Below are positions 1-8,896 of a stretch of 64,000 nucleotides of DNA, one piece after another. A program made the translations under genes and the position numbers. Positions within the stretch are counted from its first letter, which is position 1, and each line of letters begins with the position of its first letter. The DNA is taken from contig NZ_CP098806.1 of NCBI RefSeq assembly GCF_023822005.2, positions 5,826,501 through 5,890,500 on the forward strand. Reading direction: 5' to 3'. A model generated the notes under the pieces. It worked only from the letters and a program-made list of their open reading frames with translations. It was not told the DNA's origin and did not search any database. The DNA comes from Dyadobacter fanqingshengii. Its GTDB lineage: Bacteria; Bacteroidota; Bacteroidia; Cytophagales; Spirosomataceae.

Positions 1-2
1 CG

Positions 3-191
3 GAGATTTTGGGTGCTATAAACGGAAGAATCCTTTTGTCATTTGTGTTTTTCGTGATTCTTTTCCCGGTTGCAGCCCTGGCAAAATTGGGAAAGAAAAA
101 TCCATTAGCATTGAAACGCGAAGCGAAAGACTCCGTTTTTGTTGAAAGAAATCACAAGTATTCAGCAAAGGATCTTGAACAGGTCTGGTAA
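3..191 (+). CDS. SxtJ-like small membrane protein, 3' end only
   Basis: The reading frame is open from the left edge and ends in TAA at 189-191, so only the last 62 or so residues are visible. They hold one hydrophobic segment (GRILLSFVFFVILFPVAALA) followed by a basic stretch with K-NPLALKRE and a charged tail ending in VW. This order resembles the small SxtJ-family membrane proteins, which often sit near carbamoyltransferase or polysaccharide genes; their biochemical role is not established. A strong intrinsic terminator follows the stop by 28 bases. The family call rests on a short segment and could be wrong. The true start lies outside the window. Confidence 0.5.
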   Translation, partial: EILGAINGRILLSFVFFVILFPVAALAKLGKKNPLALKREAKDSVFVERNHKYSAKDLEQVW

Positions 192-204
192 CCTGGAAAT
201 AATA

Positions 205-1116
205 TTACGCTGATAGAGGCCCGGGTTTAACCTCGGGCTTTTTTTTGCGGCAAGCCCGATCATATAATAATTGCAGCATGCCATCTTTCAAACCTACATC
301 AGGCACGTGGATCACGCTGGCGCCTGCCCATTTCATGGCAGAAGTGTAAATGTCGCCAGCAGGAACAATAACATCCGCGCGGTCAGGGTTTAGTTGTAGT
401 TTATTAATTCGTTCTTCCAGTGTAAAAGAAGCAATGTAGTCGCGCATTCTTTCAATCTCGTCCAGACTGGTGGAGCTTTCGGATAATTTGGAGGACAGAT
501 CGAAGAGCTTGTTAATGTTACCGCCTGTCCCTACGGCTTCAATGGGCAAAGAATAATCCACATATTGATTGATCCATTCTTTAATTTTCAGCCAGGAATT
601 TTTGGATTCCTTTCCTTCCAGAAGCCTTACTGAACCTAGTTTGAACGATTTAGCAGCAATTTTTTGCCTGTCTTTATATACATTCAACTCCGTACTGCCG
701 CCGCCCACATCAATGTGAATGTATTGACCATCACTCAGCGATTTAACAACAACATTATTAACAAGTTCCGCTTCTTTTTGGCCGTCAATGATCTGAATGT
801 GAATGCCGGTGCGCTGCTGAATGTGCTCTCGAACCTCATAACCATTGTCAGCTTCGCGCATGGCTGAGGTTGAGCAAGCCATGTAATCGTCCACCTCATG
901 AAGCTCCATCAACAATTGATAGGCAAGCATCAGCTTCATCATCCGGTCTTCGCTATTGGGGCTTATGCGGCCTTCTGTGAAAACGTCATGACCAAGCCTT
1001 AATGGAAAACGTACATATTCAACTTTCTTAAAACGGGAAATTCCCTCGTCATGCAGTACCGAAGATATTTGCATGCGGGCACCATTGGATCCAATATCTA
1101 TTGCAGCGAATTTCAA
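205..1116 (-). CDS. Ppx/GppA-family exopolyphosphatase / guanosine pentaphosphatase
   Basis: The 303-residue protein has the ASKHA fold signatures of the Ppx/GppA family: a phosphate-1 loop near residue 6 (DIGSNGAR), the CSTSAMREADNG region near residue 80, and the second nucleotide-binding glycine loop IDVGGGSTEL near residue 140. The family hydrolyses inorganic polyphosphate and/or pppGpp in the cytoplasm. The length matches the short form that has the catalytic domains but lacks the C-terminal HD extension of E. coli Ppx. The last dozen residues (KKKPEVKPGPLSA) are translated through the terminator of the facing gene, so the tail is probably not conserved. Which substrate is preferred cannot be told from sequence. 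Confidence 0.9.
   Translation of the reverse strand: MKFAAIDIGSNGARMQISSVLHDEGISRFKKVEYVRFPLRLGHDVFTEGRISPNSEDRMMKLMLAYQLLMELHEVDDYMACSTSAMREADNGYEVREHIQQRTGIHIQIIDGQKEAELVNNVVVKSLSDGQYIHIDVGGGSTELNVYKDRQKIAAKSFKLGSVRLLEGKESKNSWLKIKEWINQYVDYSLPIEAVGTGGNINKLFDLSSKLSESSTSLDEIERMRDYIASFTLEERINKLQLNPDRADVIVPAGDIYTSAMKWAGASVIHVPDVGLKDGMLQLLYDRACRKKKPEVKPGPLSA
219..246 (+). terminator. Intrinsic terminator after the SxtJ-like gene
   Basis: The arms GCCCG and CGGGC (219-223 and 234-238), extended by further G-C pairs and one G-T pair, close on a short loop and are followed by eight T residues (239-246). The orientation fits termination of the plus-strand gene ending at 191. The same bases encode the last residues of the convergent phosphatase gene. 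Confidence 0.85.
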
Positions 1117-1210
1117 AAGCTATGTCAGGTAGGGGAGTAAATAAAAGTCAAAAATAGAACTTTCAGGAACAACATTCTATTTATTATTCCTGAAAGTTGA
1201 GACTGGCTAT

Positions 1211-2683
1211 TTACATTTTTCCTCCTATCTGATACATCAGCTTAACTTTGACGCCGGGTCCGGCTGACTGGCTTAGCGGTGTGAGCTGATTGAAGTAAGT
1301 GTACAAATATCCCTCCGCCTGAACTACAATCGGATACCAGGTTTTTTCCAGGCCCATTGAAAAATTAACCGAGTTGATCACCGGCACATCCGCTTTCGCT
1401 TCGAAACGCTGGCTAAAATATTCATAGTTCGGGGCTTTGCAATCAAAGGAAATTTTCTCTTTTGCAGAAACCGTAATATTCGTGCTTGCGCCCGCATAAT
1501 AGGCCCAATTGTCTTTAATGTTGTTGCGGAATGCAACGGTTAATGGGATTTGAACAACTGTTGGGTCTACCTTAATGTTATAAACCTGAAATGCAAGCGG
1601 CACCTCGCCCGGATGCGTTCCTTTGAAATCCCGGCGATTTTTCTCTCTGAACAATTTCTCATTAAAGAATTCCATCGGCTTCACTTTCAGCCAGCTTATT
1701 CCTGCTGAAATAGAGAACTTTTTCGCAATTAAAACTTCTCCCGTTATGCTTTTAGTCCTGCCAACGCCGTCCGTAGCAATGCCCACACCGAAACGATAAG
1801 GCACTTTCAGATTTAATTTCGGGATAACAGTTTCTGCTTGCGCAACCTGCTCGGTTTTCTTTCCGGATACTGGTGACGCCGATTTTTGAATGTTGGAAGC
1901 CAGCAATGCTTGCTGATACTGACGTTTGGAAATGCGGTTGGCAAGATTATATTTCATCTTGTTCACACCAAAACTGCTGTTATGAATGTCAACGGGTTGC
2001 TGGAAATTCAGCTCAATGTTCGAAGGCATCGCAAACCGTTCCGCGCCAGCAGTATTCTGGCCAAAATCATCATTGTTAACCGCAATACCCGAACCGTCGC
2101 CATCAACCGTAAAAGGTGGAACGATAGTAGTTGAGACCGGTTGAGAGCTATTCTTAGCAAGCTGTTCACTTTTATTGAACGCGCTTGTACTTGGTTTATT
2201 AAGTTGATTATCACCAGGTTTATCAACGGCTGATTCGGTTGCATCTTCATTTACAAAGATCTTCCGACTTGCTATTGCACTGTTCGAAGTAACTTCAACA
2301 TGACTATCAGCCTCTGAATTATCCGTTTCTGAAAGTGCCACCAATTCACCAGAACCGTCACCTTTTTTGATCAGATATACTGTATCGGATTTCTGAGCAA
2401 GCGCTGGCGTATTTTTGATAGCCTCTATCTGATGTTGCAGTTTCTTTACATCAGCGGTAAGGTGATTATTTTGCGTGCGCTGGCTCACATACATAAACGC
2501 CATAACCGTCGAAACCGAAGCTGCGGCGGCATACCCGATCCATGAACTGTGTTGTTGCCAGAAACTCGGAGGACTTTGGGATTGCATATAATCTTGCATT
2601 TTAGCCCAGTCCTTCTCCTGAAAGTCAGGTTCAATACTTTCTAATTTCCGACGTATAGTATCCTCAAATTTATTAGTTTTCAT
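1211..2683 (-). CDS. Anti-sigma-like membrane protein with C-terminal porin/beta-barrel-like domain
   Basis: The protein has 490 residues. Residues 1-45 are polar with a short helical, anti-sigma-like start (FEDTIRRKLESIEPDFQEKDWAKM). A single transmembrane helix lies at about 47-68, followed by a coiled-coil-like stretch near 75-92, a long Ser/Asn/Asp-rich linker, and from about 295 to the end alternating hydrophobic strands typical of an outer-membrane barrel or porin-like domain. The start overlaps the end of the ECF sigma gene by 11 bases, so the two are translated together, and the usual role of such a partner is to sequester the sigma factor. The sigma-binding role is inferred from context, and the barrel from strand pattern alone. 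Confidence 0.7.
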   Translation of the reverse strand: MKTNKFEDTIRRKLESIEPDFQEKDWAKMQDYMQSQSPPSFWQQHSSWIGYAAAASVSTVMAFMYVSQRTQNNHLTADVKKLQHQIEAIKNTPALAQKSDTVYLIKKGDGSGELVALSETDNSEADSHVEVTSNSAIASRKIFVNEDATESAVDKPGDNQLNKPSTSAFNKSEQLAKNSSQPVSTTIVPPFTVDGDGSGIAVNNDDFGQNTAGAERFAMPSNIELNFQQPVDIHNSSFGVNKMKYNLANRISKRQYQQALLASNIQKSASPVSGKKTEQVAQAETVIPKLNLKVPYRFGVGIATDGVGRTKSITGEVLIAKKFSISAGISWLKVKPMEFFNEKLFREKNRRDFKGTHPGEVPLAFQVYNIKVDPTVVQIPLTVAFRNNIKDNWAYYAGASTNITVSAKEKISFDCKAPNYEYFSQRFEAKADVPVINSVNFSMGLEKTWYPIVVQAEGYLYTYFNQLTPLSQSAGPGVKVKLMYQIGGKM

Positions 2684-3287
2684 TTCCTCTGAATGACTTT
2701 ACGGCCCAATCACTTGGGAAGAGATTTGGGTAATATTGTTTGATCAAATGCTGCAAACGCGCCCTCGCACGAACATAATGTGAGCGAACGGTGGCCTCGT
2801 TGATTTGCAGCAAATCCGCTATTTCGCGATGGTTATAGCCATCGACTACGTATAGTAAAAACACATTTTTATAAACCGGCTTGATTTTTTGGATCAGTTG
2901 CAGAATCTCGTCTGCTGTGATCTGGCCGATTATATCTTCTTCAAATTTGGGATAAGGAGCGTCTTCCAGGGCAATCACATCCTCGCTGTGTTTTTTATGC
3001 TTGCGATAATAACTGATGGCCGTGTTCACCATGATCGTCCTCAACCACGCCTTGAACGGGTGATTGGAATCGTATTTACCTAAGTTATTAAAAACCTTCA
3101 AAAAACCCTCGTTCAAAACTTCCTCCGCCTCTTCGGTTGTTGATGTGTAGCGCAAGCAAATACTTTTCGAATAGCCGAAAAACTGTTTGTAAAGATGTCT
3201 CTGCGCCTGATTATTGCCAGCAATGCACGCAGCAACGACTGTATCAAAGTCGTTCTCGTTAAAAGATATTTTTCGTCCGAAGAGCAA
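2673..3287 (-). CDS. ECF-type RNA polymerase sigma factor
   Basis: This is a 204-residue sigma-70-family protein. Region 2 covers roughly residues 15-90 (LYKQFFGYSKSICLRYT, then EEVLNEGFLKVFNNL and FKAWLRTIMVNTAISYYRK). Region 4 is at about 130-190 and includes a helix-turn-helix (YNHREIADLLQINEATVRSHYVRARARL). Extracytoplasmic-function sigma factors of Bacteroidota redirect RNA polymerase in response to envelope signals, usually under a membrane anti-sigma. The only start available is TTG at 3285-3287; an in-frame stop lies just upstream and no ATG occurs before region 2. A TAACTTTG element overlaps that start, so the exact N-terminus is uncertain. The anti-sigma-like gene follows with an 11-base overlap. 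Confidence 0.92.
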   Translation of the reverse strand: MLFGRKISFNENDFDTVVAACIAGNNQAQRHLYKQFFGYSKSICLRYTSTTEEAEEVLNEGFLKVFNNLGKYDSNHPFKAWLRTIMVNTAISYYRKHKKHSEDVIALEDAPYPKFEEDIIGQITADEILQLIQKIKPVYKNVFLLYVVDGYNHREIADLLQINEATVRSHYVRARARLQHLIKQYYPNLFPSDWAVKSFRGNEN

Positions 3288-3350
3288 AGTTAGAGGATCA
3301 GTTTGTCAGGGATTGATTGCTTAATAAGGATTACGGATATTGCCATAATT

Positions 3351-3571
3351 CTGTTGCAAACATGGAGGATTAAATTTTCAAGTCGTTCAAAATCAATCTT
3401 AAAAAACGTTAAACGCTATTTTCGGGACAAAAATGTGGGCAGTTTTGCAACAGCGGCTTTGTGATAGGCGTACATGATAAAAGGAATGCGGCACATTCAA
3501 AGACATTTAAAATTTTTGTTAGGGGTGAGTTGGAATACGGCCTGGAATTTCCGGAGCCGTATTTATTTTTT
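3351..3571 (+). ncRNA. Possible plus-strand non-coding transcript between the ECF sigma and Lrp genes
   Basis: The gap from 3288 to 3562 holds no convincing ORF. It contains a 10-base perfect inverted repeat, CTGTTGCAAA (3351-3360) and TTTGCAACAG (3444-3453), and ends in a hairpin followed by a T-tract on the plus strand. Neither neighbour is transcribed in that direction, so the terminator would serve an unannotated plus-strand RNA. No clear promoter was found. The transcript is inferred and its 5' end is a guess. Confidence 0.22.
3534..3571 (+). terminator. Hairpin with plus-strand T-tract beside the lrp stop codon
   Basis: Arms AATACGGC (3534-3541) and GCCGTATT (3556-3563) enclose an inner TGGAA/TTCC pairing. 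On the plus strand the hairpin runs into TATTTTTT. On the minus strand, the direction of the lrp gene whose stop codon lies in the right arm, no T-run follows. It may still protect the lrp mRNA 3' end, but its form is that of a plus-strand terminator. Confidence 0.6.
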
Positions 3572-4039
3572 CTGAACGTGCATCTCCAACGCAGAAGAAT
3601 TTTTGATTTCCCCCATCACAAATAAGCTATGTGTGCTGCCGATATTTTCCAGCGAGCCAAGCTTTTGCATTAAAAACTGCTGATACTGAGACATATCGTC
3701 GACTACAACTTTTAACAAAAAATCATAATCTCCGGAAATGTTGAAGCATTCCATCACCTCTGGCATGGCCACAACGGCCTTCACAAATTTTTCACCCATT
3801 GATTTGGAATGTTCTTTCAAAGCAATGTTGCAGAACGCCATGAGCTTCTTGCCAACCTTTTCACGATCCACAAGCGCCACATATTTTTTAATGATCCCTT
3901 CTTTTTCCAGCCTTCTTACCCGCTCATACACAGGCGTATAGGATAGATTTAACTTTTCTGATAATTCCCTTGTTTTCAAGGTAGCATCCTGTTGCAGATA
4001 ATGCAGGATTTTAGCATCCGTTTCGTCGGGATTATACAT
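3563..4039 (-). CDS. Lrp/AsnC-family transcriptional regulator
   Basis: This is a 158-residue leucine-responsive-type regulator. An N-terminal winged helix-turn-helix (DETDAKILHYLQQ through LSYTPVYERVRRLEKEGII) is followed by the RAM/ligand-sensing domain (FCNIAL, MPEVMECFNISGDYDFLLKV). Family members bind DNA as dimers or octamers and respond to amino acids. I chose the ATG at 4039 because MYNPDETD is the usual family start. An upstream in-frame ATG at 4099 would add 20 residues with no family similarity. The gene is divergent from metH, and a palindrome matching the Lrp consensus lies between them, suggesting control of itself and of metH. Confidence 0.9.
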   Translation of the reverse strand: MYNPDETDAKILHYLQQDATLKTRELSEKLNLSYTPVYERVRRLEKEGIIKKYVALVDREKVGKKLMAFCNIALKEHSKSMGEKFVKAVVAMPEVMECFNISGDYDFLLKVVVDDMSQYQQFLMQKLGSLENIGSTHSLFVMGEIKNSSALEMHVQKK

Positions 4040-4110
4040 AGATAGAATATCTTTATTCACTTTTTCATTGGGTCGAATATAGATAAATAATTTAGGCATT
4101 CGAATTTTGG

Positions 4111-4125
4111 TAGACTATTAGTCTA
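4111..4125. promoter_or_regulatory. Lrp-box-like palindrome in the lrp-metH intergenic region
   Basis: TAGACTATTAGTCTA is a perfect 15-base palindrome around a central T. It agrees with the published E. coli Lrp consensus YAGHAWATTWTDCTR at 13 of 15 positions. It lies directly between a divergent Lrp/AsnC gene and metH, with its centre about 23 bases upstream of the predicted -33 element of metH. Binding by the neighbouring regulator is inferred. Confidence 0.6.
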
Positions 4126-4140
4126 AATTTTTTGAATTTA

Positions 4141-4170
4141 TTGAACAAAACATCTATTAAGCTAAATTTG
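4141..4170 (+). promoter_or_regulatory. Predicted metH promoter (Bacteroidota -33/-7)
   Basis: TTG at 4141-4143 is separated by 19 bases from TAAATTTG at 4163-4170, matching the Bacteroidota consensus TTG-N19-TAnnTTTG. Transcription would begin near 4177 and give a leader of about 55 bases before the metH ATG. Confidence 0.6.
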
Positions 4171-4231
4171 CTTTCCGGTTGACATTGGAACGCTTACGCA
4201 TAAATTATTCAGTTAATACAAATACAACATA

Positions 4232-7200
4232 ATGGTAGCAACGCAAAAAGCAGATATTCGTGAGATCCTGAAAAATCGTATTCTGGTACTTGACGGCGCT
4301 ATGGGCACGATGATCCAGCGATATAAATTGGAGGATCATGATTACAGAGGCGACCGTTTTGCCGACTGGCCACGCGATGTAAAAGGGAATAACGACCTGC
4401 TTTCGCTGACTCGCCCAGACATTATAAAGGCCATTCATGCGGCTTATTTCGAAGCCGGAGCGGACATTGCGGAAACCAACACATTTTCTGGAACCACCAT
4501 TGCCATGGCCGATTATGGCATGGAAGAGCTGGTTTACGAGTTGAACTTCGAGTCTGCCCGACTTGCGAGAGAAGTTGCGGATGAATTCACAGAAAAAGAT
4601 CCCGATAAGCCGCGTTTCGTAGCAGGTTCCATTGGACCTACAAACCGCACCGCGTCACTTTCACCAGACGTAAATAACCCTGGTTACCGCGCTATCAGCT
4701 TTGATCAGCTTGTTGAAGCCTATTATGAGCAGATTAAGGGTTTAACCGACGGAGGTTGCGACGTATTGTTAGTGGAAACCATATTTGATACATTGAATGC
4801 AAAAGCAGCGCTTTTTGCAATAGATCAATTTTTTGTTGATGCCAAAAATGGTAAGGTGGAACGACTGGATTCGTGGAGAAATAATCCCGGCGAATCATTG
4901 CCGATCATGATCTCAGGAACGATTACAGATGCATCCGGAAGAACATTATCGGGCCAGACTACGGAAGCTTTTTTGACTTCTGTTTCGCATTTACCACTAT
5001 TATCTGTGGGCTTGAACTGTGCATTAGGAGCGGATTTAATGCGGCCTTATGTGCAGATTTTAGCAAAAGAAGCTCCGTTTTTCACATCGGCGCACCCAAA
5101 TGCAGGGTTACCGAACGAAATGGGCGAATATGACGAGTCACCCGAGCAAATGGGCGAAGTTATTGACGGGTTTTTGAGGGATAATCTGGTCAATATCATC
5201 GGCGGTTGCTGTGGAACGACGCCCGATCACATTCGTGTCATCGCGGATCTGGCAGTAAAATATAGCCCGAGGGAGCTGCCATCCAATGAAACGGTGATGA
5301 AGTTGTCTGGTTTAGAGCCGGTTAAGATCAATCAGCTGAGCAATTTTGTGAACATTGGGGAGCGTTGTAATGTAACCGGCTCAAAGAAATTTGCCAGACT
5401 TGTTCGTGAAGGGAAGTATGATGAAGCGCTTGCCATTGCCCGCGAACAGGTTGAAAGCGGCGCGCAAGTGATCGATATTAACCTGGATGAAGGGATGATC
5501 GATGGCGTGGAGGCCATGAAAACCTTTGTGAATCTTATAGTTTCCGAACCAGACATTTCCAAAGTGCCGTTAATGATCGACTCTTCCAAATGGGAAGTGA
5601 TCGAGTCAGGGCTTAAATGTGTGCAGGGTAAGTCGATCGTGAACTCCATTTCTTTGAAAGAGGGCGAAGAAAAGTTTAAGGACTCGGCTAGAACTGTGTT
5701 GCGCTACGGAGCGGCTGCGGTTGTGATGGCATTTGACGAAAAAGGACAGGCGGATAATCTGGAACGACGCATTGAAATTTGTTCCAGAGCTTACCGCATC
5801 CTGACAGAGGAAGTTGGCTTTCCGGCAGAAGACATCATTTTTGACCCAAACATCCTGACGGTTGCGACCGGAATGGAAGAGCACAATAACTACGCGGTTG
5901 ACTTTATCAATGCGGTGCGCTGGATCAAGGAAAACCTGCCGCATGCCAAAGTTTCCGGCGGTGTTTCCAATGTTTCTTTCAGTTTCAGGGGGAATGAACC
6001 TGTTCGTGAAGCGATTCATACTGCATTTTTATACCACGCAATTCGTGCGGGAATGGATATGGGCATTGTGAATGCTGCGCAAATTGGCATTTATGATGAA
6101 ATTCCGAAAGATGTGCTGGAACTGGTTGAAGATGTGCTGCTGAATCGTCGCGCCGATTCAACGGAACGCCTGGTAACGTACGCTGAAACCGTAAAAGACA
6201 AAGGGAAAACGCAAAGCGGCCCTGATCTTTCTTGGAGACAATTGCCGGTTAAGGAGCGCATATCGCATTCCCTGGTTAAAGGGATTTCGGATTATATTGA
6301 TGAAGACACAGAGGAATGCAGGCATTTATTTACAAGGCCATTGGAGGTGATTGAGGGCCCTTTGATGGACGGAATGAGCATTGTCGGTGATCTTTTTGGA
6401 GAAGGTAAAATGTTTCTGCCACAGGTTGTGAAATCTGCGCGGGTAATGAAAAAGGCCGTTGCTTACTTGCAGCCTTACATTGAGGCTGAGAAGAGCGAAG
6501 GCAACAATTCAGCCGGGAAAATCTTGCTTGCAACGGTAAAAGGCGATGTGCACGACATTGGTAAAAATATTGTCGGCGTAGTGCTTGGCTGTAACAATTA
6601 CGAAATCATCGATCTCGGTGTAATGGTGCCAACTGATAAAATCCTGGCCGCCGCTATCGAGCACAATGTGGACATTATCGGTCTTTCGGGACTGATCACA
6701 CCGTCACTGGATGAAATGGTTGGTGTTGCAAAAGAAATGGAGCGCAGAAATTTTAAAATGCCGCTCTTGATCGGAGGCGCAACCACTTCGCGTATACACA
6801 CGGCGGTTAAAATTGATCCGAATTATTCAGGTGCTGTAATCCACGTTTTGGATGCTTCCAGATCTGTGCCGGTGGCTGGGAAGCTTATTCAAAACGAACA
6901 AAGTCAGGCAGATGTGTTGTCGGATATTAAGGCTGAGTATGCAAAGCTCCGCGATGATCATGCGAAAAGAGGTGGAGAAAAAGCACACGTCGCCATTGGC
7001 AAGGCGCGAGAAAATAAGGCAAAAATTGATTGGACAAACTTCAATGCAACCAAGCCGCAGTTTTTAGGAACAAGGGTTTACGACGATTACGACCTCGCCG
7101 ATATTGCGAAATACATCGACTGGACCCCATTTTTTCAAACCTGGCAATTGCACGGGAAGTTTCCAAAAATCTTTGAAGACAAAGTAGTTGGGCCAGAAGC

Positions 7201-8056
7201 AATCAAACTGTATGAAGATGCAGCCGTTCTTCTAGGTGAAATTATCCGGGATAAAACATTGAAAGCCAAAGCTGTAATCGGTTTCTGGCCTGCGAATTCA
7301 ATTCAGGACGACATTGTTTTGCATCACTTCCAGGAGGAAACCCGCGAAGTGCCTTGCGAAAGACATGGCTCGCACCAGCATATCGAATACAAGATCAGCC
7401 AGTACGCAACGGAAAATCTGAATGCTGGCGAACTGGTTGCTGATACCGCTGCCGTTTTGCATCATTTGCGCCAACAAAGCCAAAAAGCTTCCAATTTGGC
7501 TAATTATTGTTTGTCAGACTTTGTAGCACCATTGGAAACTGGCCAAACGGACTACCTTGGCGGATTTGCGGTCACAGCGGGCATCGGAATCGAAGCGCTT
7601 TTGGATAAATATGAAAAGGACCATGATGACTACAACAGCATCATGGTAAAAGCGCTGGCGGATCGCCTGGTTGAAGCATTGGCTGAGCTAATGCACGAGC
7701 GTGTTCGTAAGGAAATTTGGGGTTATGCCAAAAACGAAACATTCAGCAACGAAGACCTCATTAAGGAGAGCTATGTGGGCATCCGCCCTGCGCCGGGATA
7801 TCCGGCCTGTCCTGACCATACCGAGAAGCGTATGTTGTTTGATTTGCTTGAAGCGGAGCAGCTGGGAATCACATTGACAGAAAGTTATGCAATGTATCCT
7901 GCGAGCAGTGTAAGTGGCTGGTATTTCTCGCATCCTGACAGTCGCTATTTCCCTGTGGGTAAGATATTTAAGGATCAAGTTGAAGATTATGCGAGGAGAA
8001 AAGACATGCCTTTGGAAGAAATCGAAAGGTGGTTGTCACCTGTTTTAGGTTATTAG
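4232..8056 (+). CDS. metH: Cobalamin-dependent methionine synthase
   Basis: This full-length 1274-residue MetH transfers a methyl group from 5-methyltetrahydrofolate to homocysteine through methylcobalamin. All four modules are visible. The homocysteine-binding barrel starts with [12 protein letters not shown] and has zinc-ligand cysteines in GLNCALG near 262 and GGCCGT near 325. The pterin-binding barrel starts with [11 protein letters not shown] near 374. The cobalamin domain carries the DxHxxG lower-ligand motif DVHDIGKN near 771. The C-terminal reactivation domain binds S-adenosylmethionine ([12 protein letters not shown] near 1220). No riboswitch was recognised in its leader. It stands alone in transcription, with its own promoter and terminator, and a possible Lrp site upstream. 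Confidence 0.98.
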   Translation: MVATQKADIREILKNRILVLDGAMGTMIQRYKLEDHDYRGDRFADWPRDVKGNNDLLSLTRPDIIKAIHAAYFEAGADIAETNTFSGTTIAMADYGMEELVYELNFESARLAREVADEFTEKDPDKPRFVAGSIGPTNRTASLSPDVNNPGYRAISFDQLVEAYYEQIKGLTDGGCDVLLVETIFDTLNAKAALFAIDQFFVDAKNGKVERLDSWRNNPGESLPIMISGTITDASGRTLSGQTTEAFLTSVSHLPLLSVGLNCALGADLMRPYVQILAKEAPFFTSAHPNAGLPNEMGEYDESPEQMGEVIDGFLRDNLVNIIGGCCGTTPDHIRVIADLAVKYSPRELPSNETVMKLSGLEPVKINQLSNFVNIGERCNVTGSKKFARLVREGKYDEALAIAREQVESGAQVIDINLDEGMIDGVEAMKTFVNLIVSEPDISKVPLMIDSSKWEVIESGLKCVQGKSIVNSISLKEGEEKFKDSARTVLRYGAAAVVMAFDEKGQADNLERRIEICSRAYRILTEEVGFPAEDIIFDPNILTVATGMEEHNNYAVDFINAVRWIKENLPHAKVSGGVSNVSFSFRGNEPVREAIHTAFLYHAIRAGMDMGIVNAAQIGIYDEIPKDVLELVEDVLLNRRADSTERLVTYAETVKDKGKTQSGPDLSWRQLPVKERISHSLVKGISDYIDEDTEECRHLFTRPLEVIEGPLMDGMSIVGDLFGEGKMFLPQVVKSARVMKKAVAYLQPYIEAEKSEGNNSAGKILLATVKGDVHDIGKNIVGVVLGCNNYEIIDLGVMVPTDKILAAAIEHNVDIIGLSGLITPSLDEMVGVAKEMERRNFKMPLLIGGATTSRIHTAVKIDPNYSGAVIHVLDASRSVPVAGKLIQNEQSQADVLSDIKAEYAKLRDDHAKRGGEKAHVAIGKARENKAKIDWTNFNATKPQFLGTRVYDDYDLADIAKYIDWTPFFQTWQLHGKFPKIFEDKVVGPEAIKLYEDAAVLLGEIIRDKTLKAKAVIGFWPANSIQDDIVLHHFQEETREVPCERHGSHQHIEYKISQYATENLNAGELVADTAAVLHHLRQQSQKASNLANYCLSDFVAPLETGQTDYLGGFAVTAGIGIEALLDKYEKDHDDYNSIMVKALADRLVEALAELMHERVRKEIWGYAKNETFSNEDLIKESYVGIRPAPGYPACPDHTEKRMLFDLLEAEQLGITLTESYAMYPASSVSGWYFSHPDSRYFPVGKIFKDQVEDYARRKDMPLEEIERWLSPVLGY

Positions 8057-8078
8057 AATAGTAATATTTAAGGTTCAT

Positions 8079-8112
8079 TGGGAGAACTGGGCAACCGGTT
8101 CTCCCATTTTTT
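8079..8112 (+). terminator. Strong intrinsic terminator after metH
   Basis: A 12-bp stem (8079-8090 with 8095-8106, one T-G pair) closed by a GCAA tetraloop is followed by six T residues. It starts 22 bases after the metH stop. Confidence 0.93.
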
Positions 8113-8257
8113 ATGACTATTCATATACTTTTATTTGCTAAAACACGTAATATGCTGGTGTAATGTGCTGTAAACAGGTAGTACTACGCTATTTTATTAA
8201 TTTTTTACATTGAATATTTGTATTACGATTCTAAGTAAGAATTAAAGTTTATTAGCC

Positions 8258-8803
8258 ATGAAAAGAAATATTTCAGTATTTATCCTACTCATCCTCCTCG
8301 CATCGTCATTCAAATACAGATCGAAATCACGCGAGGCCGTTTTACCTTCTGATGCAGACACCAAAAAATTGGTTTCCAATGTTTCTTTACCATCGTCCAC
8401 ATTTGAAGAAACGGTGTTGAAAATGCAGCAGGGAAATCGGGAATTTGCGCAGGGAAATGCTTCGACATTCAAATCGCTTTGGTCTCGTTCAGAAGATGTT
8501 ACCAATTTTTGCGGCCTTAATAGTCAGGAATCCAAAGGCTGGCTGGACGTGGAAAAAAGCATAGATGATTTTAATAAAAAAATCGTCCGCAAAAAGAGTT
8601 ACAGCCTCGAAAAAATTGCAAGTCATGCGGGTCCTGAGCAGGGATATGTGCTTCAAAAAGAACATTATGTGCTTGCCAACGGCCAAAGCCTGGATCTCCA
8701 TGTCACCCTCGTTTTGCGTCTCGAAAACAATCAATGGAAAATCGTACACCGCCATTCCGATGAGCTGGCTATGTCCGTTGGATCTGCCATTGCAGTTAAA
8801 TAA
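8258..8803 (+). CDS. Exported SnoaL/DUF4440-like (NTF2-fold) protein
   Basis: The 181-residue protein begins with a basic residue pair and a hydrophobic segment (ISVFILLILLASSF) that looks like a signal peptide or membrane anchor. The remainder shows the NTF2-like pattern: an amphipathic helix with FEETVLKMQQGNREFAQGN, a central SEDVTNFCG motif, and final strands including LHVTLVLRLENNQWKIVHRHSDE. Such domains are used either as small-molecule isomerases/cyclases or as plain binding modules, and the sequence does not tell which. A 150-base spacer with the metH terminator separates it from metH, and nupC follows after 93 bases. No function is assigned. Confidence 0.65.
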   Translation: MKRNISVFILLILLASSFKYRSKSREAVLPSDADTKKLVSNVSLPSSTFEETVLKMQQGNREFAQGNASTFKSLWSRSEDVTNFCGLNSQESKGWLDVEKSIDDFNKKIVRKKSYSLEKIASHAGPEQGYVLQKEHYVLANGQSLDLHVTLVLRLENNQWKIVHRHSDELAMSVGSAIAVK

Positions 8804-8896
8804 TTCCCGTCGCTTCTCTATATTTTATTCAATTCGTCGCTTCCAATTAATTTGTTGTTATTTTGCACCTTTTGGCAAAGGGCGACTTAACAATTT

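Noticed and set aside
4040-4231. S-adenosylmethionine or cobalamin riboswitch upstream of metH
   Set aside because: The leader after the predicted start is only about 55 bases and shows no conserved riboswitch core or terminator-antiterminator pair.
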